Positions 58,848 to 64,000 of a DNA stretch of 64,000 nt are shown here, in pieces; positions within the stretch are counted from its first letter, which is position 1, and each line of letters begins with the position of its first letter. The stretch lies in assembly GCA_008711295.1 (NCBI GenBank), contig VUYV01000017.1:1085131-1149130 (forward strand), given 5' to 3'. The translations under genes were made by a program, and so were the position numbers. The stretch comes from Anarhynchus alexandrinus. Its lineage: Eukaryota > Chordata > Aves > Charadriiformes > Charadriidae. Below the pieces are notes generated by a model. The model was not told the origin of the DNA. It worked only from the letters and a program-made list of their open reading frames with translations, and searched no databases.

Positions 58848-59552
58848 TTGACCCACGGTCAAGCCTGGCACACACCCTCAGGCAGACCCAGCTAGTCTGA
58901 GCAGGGGGACGCTGTAAGCTTAACTCATGTAGTCCAGAGAGGTGGTATAACTACACCAACTGGAAAACTACTGTTAGAGCATACAGTATCTGTGTAAACA
59001 CAGCTTAAGCCAATTTAATGTTTGCTGGCTCCACTGTAGCTGCAAAGACTGCAAAGTATAAGGGGGGCCACTACTGACTCAGATAAAAGCAAGGGAAATA
59101 ATATTTATTTTCTAAACACTGTCCAGTGGTACAGTCATCTGTCAAAACAGCTGGTGTTTTGGGAAGTGTATCTTGTTGAAAAAATTGCAGCACTGACTTA
59201 TTGACAGTGTTTACCTATAGAAAAACAATCCTTACTTGGGAGGAATTTCCATTAACTGGGTGGGTTTTCAGTTTTTGATGGTGTTGACCACATCTTAATT
59301 CAATTTCATTCCCCTCATTAGCTTGTTCACAACATTACTATGGCAACTAGCACATGCTCTTACCTTGAACATAAGTTAAGAACATCCTGATAGATATTTA
59401 ACTGAACTGAGTGTCATTCCCTTGGTGTTGATTTTTCACTGTCCATTTTTGTCTTCTGCTGCTGTTTGCACAGTTTGCTCAGCTGTGATAGAGGAGCCAG
59501 GGCACTGGAAGCTCATGTAGCATGAGAATGAAGCCACTTCTTATAGGACAGT
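58848..59552. other. Mostly unique sequence with a possible MITE fragment
   Basis: GGTGGTATAACTACACCAAC to TGTGTAAACACAGCTTAAGC (58941-59010) loosely resembles another amniote MITE with GGTATAACTACACC arms. The match is too weak for a separate call. Nothing else is recognised. Confidence 0.35.
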
Positions 59553-59699
59553 GTGGTGCTGGGATTAAGTGGCAGCCTTTTGTATCCAAGCTGTCCGAAC
59601 AAGACTTACAAGCCCTTCATGAGGTCTTGCCTCCCCACTGGCCCTAGTGCGTTCCCCTCTCTCCAAAACAAAAGTGTCAGTGTTGTTTCTCTGACAGAA

Positions 59700-59828
59700 A
59701 CTGCAGCAAACAACCTTCCAGCAGATAGTGTCATCAGCAATCCACAGCCTGGATACAGAATTAAAGGATGTAGTAATTGCTATATAGGACAGACTGGTGA
59801 GACCTTGCTCTGTGATCACAGGGGTTAA
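59700..59828 (+). pseudogene. Possible GIY-YIG endonuclease remnant of a Penelope-like element
   Basis: One frame ends with GYRIKGCSNCYIGQTGETL followed by LCDHRG and a stop at 59826. The CxxC-YIGQTG...L...HR layout resembles the GIY-YIG nuclease at the end of Penelope-like retroelements, where CxxC is followed by Y-V/I-G-E/Q-T and then an R...H helix. If real, pieces are missing: the strand before CSNC and about three residues before the HR. The rest of the 91-codon frame (from 59553) has no recognisable reverse transcriptase. The region is short and the call rests on about 20 residues, so chance resemblance is possible. Confidence 0.3.
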
Positions 59829-59926
59829 TAAAATGGGTGTGTTATCCGAAAGCTGCTTAAAATGTTATGTCGTACCCTGCAAAAGGTGATTCTGCCCTTC
59901 ATACACGTCTTTAAAGCCCACTGGGT
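59829..59926. other. Short spacer
   Basis: Nothing recognised between the endonuclease-like remnant and the old CR1. Confidence 0.4.
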
Positions 59927-60255
59927 GAACATAAGGGGATAAGCTGCCTATCATGGGCCAGCCAAAAGGTCAGCCTAATGCTGTAGTCTGTCTCTGGCAG
60001 CATCCAACAGCAGATGCCCAAGGAATAGTGTAAGAGCATGGCAAGAACATAATATTTTTCCAGTCTATACTCACTTGACCCCTTTGCCACCCTGATCTCA
60101 GGTTGTGTCTTTTTATTCCAGCACTCCCTTAGAGTTGTTTCCCATCAATTTGTTCATTAACTTTCTGAAATCACACATGCTCTTAGTTTCCACACTTCTT
60201 ACATCAAGCAGATCTATCTCCAGAGGGTGTTTTTTATTAAAACTTTTTCTTTCAA
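59927..60255 (-). mobile_element. Very old CR1/L3-like LINE 3' end, minus strand
   Basis: On the + strand it begins with the inverted tail GAACATAAGG, then CATGGGCCAGCCAAAAGGTC, GCCTAATGCTGTAGTCTGTC, TCTGGCAGCATCCAACAGCA and GATGCCCAAGGAATAGTGTA (family: 'gggtcagaccaaaggtcc', 'ctagcccagtatcctgtctc', 'ggcagtggccaataccaga'). Further in come CAATTTGTTCATTAACTTTC and GTTTCCACACTTCTTACATC, matching the inverted end of ORF2 in old amniote CR1. It is the same broad family as the copy at 21.3 kb, in the opposite orientation. The comparison is from memory. Confidence 0.7.
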
Positions 60256-63200
60256 GAAAAGATATTCAAAGATATCCAAGAGTACGCAGGTCGGGTGATG
60301 AGGAAACACGTGCATGCATTTGGGCAAAAAAGCCCATTTGGGTAAAAGCAGGACTCACATCCCTGCTCTATAGAATGCACAATCACATGCTCAGCACCAG
60401 ACTGGAGAGGAGGAATAAAAGGCTGTTGCCCTCTCTACACAGTGTGTGGGCCAACTGATGCGCAGGCTTCTTGACCATAGTCTCGGTCTGCATATTTTCC
60501 TGGAGTCACCCAGCTCTCTCCCTGCACGGAGGAATCGGCAGATGTTCACAGATTCTGCACAAGGGTGCTCTGTATGGCACATTTCCCACCATACCGAGAT
60601 AGAATGTCTCAGCTGTGCCCAGGCTTTCTGCAGCAGTAAGGACGAGGCTTGCCTTTGATGGAGGTTTATACACTGTACATACTGTACATTTTTTGAGAGA
60701 AGAAATATATTTCAGGGGTTTGCTCTGAGGGCAGATTGTGGGTATTTGTGCATTTTGTAGAGTGTGTTTTCGAGGCATTTCCATTTTAAACAATTCCCTA
60801 TGCAGTCGAGTCCAAGAGCATGAAATAGAATTAACACCAATATTAGCTGCATGGTTGCTTTCATTAGGGCTGCTTTTTGAACGCTAATGTTACCTGACCT
60901 GTAAGCAGCTGTTACCAGTAAATGTAAATCAAAACCAGGAAACCAAATTATTTTATACAATAGGAACAAATCTTTTTCTGCTTTCAGTAAACAAAACATT
61001 TTTCCTTTCCTCTAAATCATTCAGTTGTGTTATTATTACACAGTTATGGCCACACTTCTCACTTTCCTTTTCTTTACTTCTCTTTTCTTAATGGTTCTGC
61101 TTTATTAGCCAGACACTTTTATTCCTGCAACTAAGTATTTTTGGGTATTGATGACAATGACATAGTAAAGAGGCTAAGCTGTGCTGAAATAGATGAGATC
61201 TGTTACACTCATTCTGATTTATCTGGCTCCTTTGCTGATTTGCCAGCCTGAAATCTTTGGCACAGTTTCAGACCATGTCTCTGGCAGCGCTAGGATCTTT
61301 TTTTTTTTTTTTCCATTGTTGTTGAAAACTCTTGCTCCATTTTTGTTACAGACGATGTGGTTCAAACTTAAAGTGCCACAAAGTAAAATCTGTGTCTTAA
61401 ATCCAACACTTTTTCCTTTTTTCCCTACAGCTACAAAAAAGAAAGCAAAGCAACCTGAGTAGGGAAGGCAGTTCGTACCAGTTTCTCGACCTGCACAGAC
61501 ACACTCGTATCAGCTGTTCCCACACACAGGCACCTTAGAGCTACTTCGGAACTCAAGCATCTGGATGCAGCAATAGTTTATGGGTTATGGCCTCTACTGA
61601 AATCACTGCGATAACTGCAGTCACACAGATGTACTGAGCTGGCTTGAAGTTTTGTACGCCAGCCAGTCCTAGCCAACCCGCCTGGGGCAATGCGTGCAGA
61701 CACGCTGACCCAGTGGCCCAGTAATCTTGCTAAGGACTGTTCCCACTCCTGCTCTGTTGTGCATGGGCAGGTGCCACTCAGGTTGACAAACCTCCTGCTT
61801 CTTGATGTGAAAAGGAGTTCCGTCCATCTCATCAATGGTTTGATCCACCGACTTTCTTTTTTCTCCCTTTCTCATGCTGACCAAGGAAGTATCTATTTTT
61901 GCACACTCTGAATTTAACACATGGTGATGAATTCCGTTACAAAGTAACCTCAGCAGCAGAAAAAAAGAGGGTGGCTTTTTAGACCAACTGGTGTTCTGGG
62001 AGTATGGAATGAAAGCAAGCCGAGTGTACAAATATTTGGTGTACGAGCCATTCCTAACACTAGTCATTTTCTCCACAGGCACCACATACTTCTGGGAGCC
62101 ATCTGTCCAGTGTGGGAGCTCTGATATTTCTCCACTTCGTAGCAACTGCAATATGTAAAGCTAATAGAAAAGGTTGTTCTTTCACTTTCTTAACCCAGCA
62201 TAAGATTATCTGCATAGGTCTTGACGTACTTTTATTTGTTACTGTTGCTACTTCTGTTCGATACCTTTTCAACTTGGTCATGAAAAGGGATAATTTCAAT
62301 ACAAGCTACTAGTGAAACTAAAGAATAGCCCAAATTAATAGTGTTTAGAGGCAATACAGTTGGCACCAAAAATAGTATCTTTTCTTTATTAAAACATTTT
62401 GAGAGCAAATGAAACAGAAATTATTAATAAGATAGTCTCCTTAAAAGAAGAAATAATAAATGATAATGAAATTGTTATTGACACAAATCTATAATTGTAT
62501 TATCCTGAGAAATTCCTTATGACATCCTATGCTAATAAATGACTCACCAGAGATATGTTCCCATGCAGGAGGAATATTCTCTTACTAAATGCATTGGATC
62601 TGGTAAAATTATTTCTAGATTTGTCTTAGAAAAGTAATTAATGCACGAGAAAACATCACAATATAGATGCTCTGGACTACTAAAGGAATTAAATTAGTAA
62701 GACTGCAGATAGACCACATGGAGAAAGATCAGAGAAATGCCAGACCCCATTCAAGCAAGATCATCAACCCAATAATGTTTTCAGACTGGAATTTGGAGTT
62801 CTCCTTGAGCCACAGGGACTCAAAGAACACTCCTAGTTGGCCTGAGAAGTTCATGTTCATTCTTGCTGGGCTTTGGGTGGAAAAAACACCTGTACCGTCT
62901 GGCAGTGCTCATATGATTCATTTACATTTTGAGGGTTATGTATGACAGGGAAAGGAAGAGAACTTTCCTTTAGCAAAAAGCAAAACTAAGCACTGCCTCC
63001 TCACTGAAAAGTTTTTGGTCTTTGTCAACCGCTTGATACACCATACAAAAGCTACACAACAGAAAATCAATATATTTATCACCAAAAAGATGGAATTACT
63101 TTGGAAAAAGACGTATGCATTGACCACAGGTAATAAAGAGCAAAGGCATCATGTAAAATTCAGATCAATCCCTTTTGCTCCCGAAAAGGTTTTAAGCAGT

Positions 63201-63573
63201 ACAGTATTCTGAACCTATTCCTGGGAGCAGATACTGTATCCTTCATTTAATTCTTAGGTGTATGACAGCTGTAGGCACAAGGAAAATTTGTTTACCAGGA
63301 GCAGGTTTTTGTTGCTTTCTTTTAGTGCTGCTTTTTTTCCCCCCTCTCTGCTTTTAGTGATTATTGAAATATGAGGATTGAGCCTGCTTATATGTCTTGC
63401 TTCTTTATTTTTCTTAATACAGATAAGCACAAACAACCATTTCCATGGTGTGTTGTGTTGCTGTAATCTAGACATAACCTATGAAACTTTCATTACAAAT
63501 CAATTAACATAAATGATCTGGGAACCAGAAGATTCGTTTTTGAGGGATTCCTGACAGAAACTATTGATTATTT
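60256..63573. other. Unique AT-rich non-coding sequence
   Basis: About 3.3 kb. It contains a 15-T run (61298-61312). A minus-strand frame of 160 codons (61669-62151) starts at TTG and has no recognised domain. No RNA gene or repeat is seen. Confidence 0.4.
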
Positions 63574-63648
63574 GGCCCCAATTCAGCCAAGTACTTAAGA
63601 ACATGCTTTGTCAGGGCCACTTTCGCTCTTGGAGTTAATTGGGATTAC
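63574..63648. mobile_element. MITE fossil with GGCCCCAATTCAGC terminus
   Basis: GGCCCCAATTCAGCCAAGTA and CTTAAGAACATGCTTTG match the terminal arm of a palindromic amniote MITE that I recall (GGCCCCAATTCAGCAAAGCA then CTTAAGCACATGCTT). The following TTGGAGTTAATTGGGATTAC matches its inner CATTGAAGTCAATGGGACTA word. The second arm is missing or decayed. This is a different MITE family from the one at 57.3 kb. Confidence 0.6.
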
Positions 63649-64000
63649 AATTTATCTTTCATTAAAGCAGAGTGATTAAGAAAAGAAATCTGCTTAAAGC
63701 ATTTGAGGAGAGAAACAATTCAAATCTCTTTTGACATAAATACTTCCTCAGGAAATACATTGGACAGTTTAATAAAAAGATCAAGACAAAAAAATAGCTC
63801 TGCAGCACAATCATCATGTGTGCTTTATGGGGAAAAAGACAATTGTTTAGGAGCCCAAATAAAACTGTCAGATGCAAAGTTGCTTCATCAGCCCACTCAG
63901 CTTCTAATTGAGAAGGTTATTGTACAATTAGAGTACTGCCTGTCAGACAAGCGGTCTAGGAAAGTCAAACAAAGAAAGTTTGTTTCCCAAAGATGCTACG
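63649..64000. other. Unique AT-rich sequence to window end
   Basis: Nothing recognised. Confidence 0.4.

Noticed and set aside
58941..59010. Possible third MITE type (GGTATAACTACACC arms).
   Set aside because: The match is loose and one-sided, so it is mentioned only within the spacer entry.
61669..62151. Minus-strand frame of 160 codons whose first 45 codons look coding-like and follow a weak acceptor-like TATTGCAG.
   Set aside because: It starts at TTG, has no recognisable domain and lacks a good polypyrimidine tract. Frames this long occur by chance in this window. A blastx search would settle it.
1..64000. tRNA, rRNA, miRNA or CRISPR features.
   Set aside because: No B-box-like GGTTCGAATCC word, no conserved rRNA words, no recognised miRNA seed hairpins and no spaced direct-repeat array were found by eye. 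A tRNAscan or Rfam search could still find small RNAs.

Overview
The window looks like bird genomic DNA, most likely from a neoavian species, and I find no intact protein-coding gene in it. The bird call rests on repeats. At least seven copies of the CR1 LINE carry the typical avian 3' end, a short repeated tail of the ATTCTATG or TCACAGAA type. Two solo LTRs match the layout of an ERVL-type LTR group that I recall as widespread in Neoaves. I see no mammalian-type SINEs or L1. The neoavian placement is inference from memory of these families, since no search could be run. Open frames longer than 100 codons outside repeats are few, show no recognisable domain, and many lack an ATG. The window is best read as intergenic or deep intronic sequence.

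Layout. 1-12.5 kb: unique, AT-rich sequence with A-rich low-complexity tracts and a purine-rich, locally CpG-dense block at 1.4-1.8 kb. 12.5-13.1 kb: a (GGGAA)n/(GGGGA)n purine tract broken by a 419-base assembly gap. 13.9-16.2 kb: two CR1 3' ends in opposite orientation. 18.4-22.5 kb: a possible MITE fossil, a very old CR1 3' end and a younger CR1. 22.5-30.4 kb: unique sequence. 30.4-32.3 kb: the longest CR1 (about 1.9 kb), with a decayed reverse-transcriptase frame. 34.1-35.7 kb: an old MIR-like SINE, a GC-rich duplication with a strong hairpin, and a minus-strand solo LTR with a perfect 5-bp target-site duplication. 39.3-43.1 kb: two more MIR-like fossils, a 31-bp tandem duplication and a possible MITE. 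45.5-47.8 kb: a dense cluster made of a plus-strand solo LTR (also with a perfect 5-bp duplication) and two CR1s in a row, the first with a nearly open C-terminal ORF2. 49-56.5 kb: mostly unique. 56.5-56.9 kb: a small CpG-dense island followed by a perfect 20-bp palindrome with two TACGTGC sites. 57.3-60.3 kb: MITE fossils, a CR1, a possible Penelope-like GIY-YIG endonuclease remnant and another very old CR1. 63.6 kb: another MITE fossil.

There is no operon-like or pathway-like set of genes, so nothing can be said about genes working together. The window is best read as a record of transposon insertions. Amniote-age fossils (MIR-like SINEs, old CR1, MITEs) lie beside avian CR1 and ERVL solo LTRs. 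The places most worth checking for function are the CpG island with its palindrome at 56.5-56.9 kb and the amniote-age fossils, because such relics sometimes persist as enhancers. I found no convincing new biological system.
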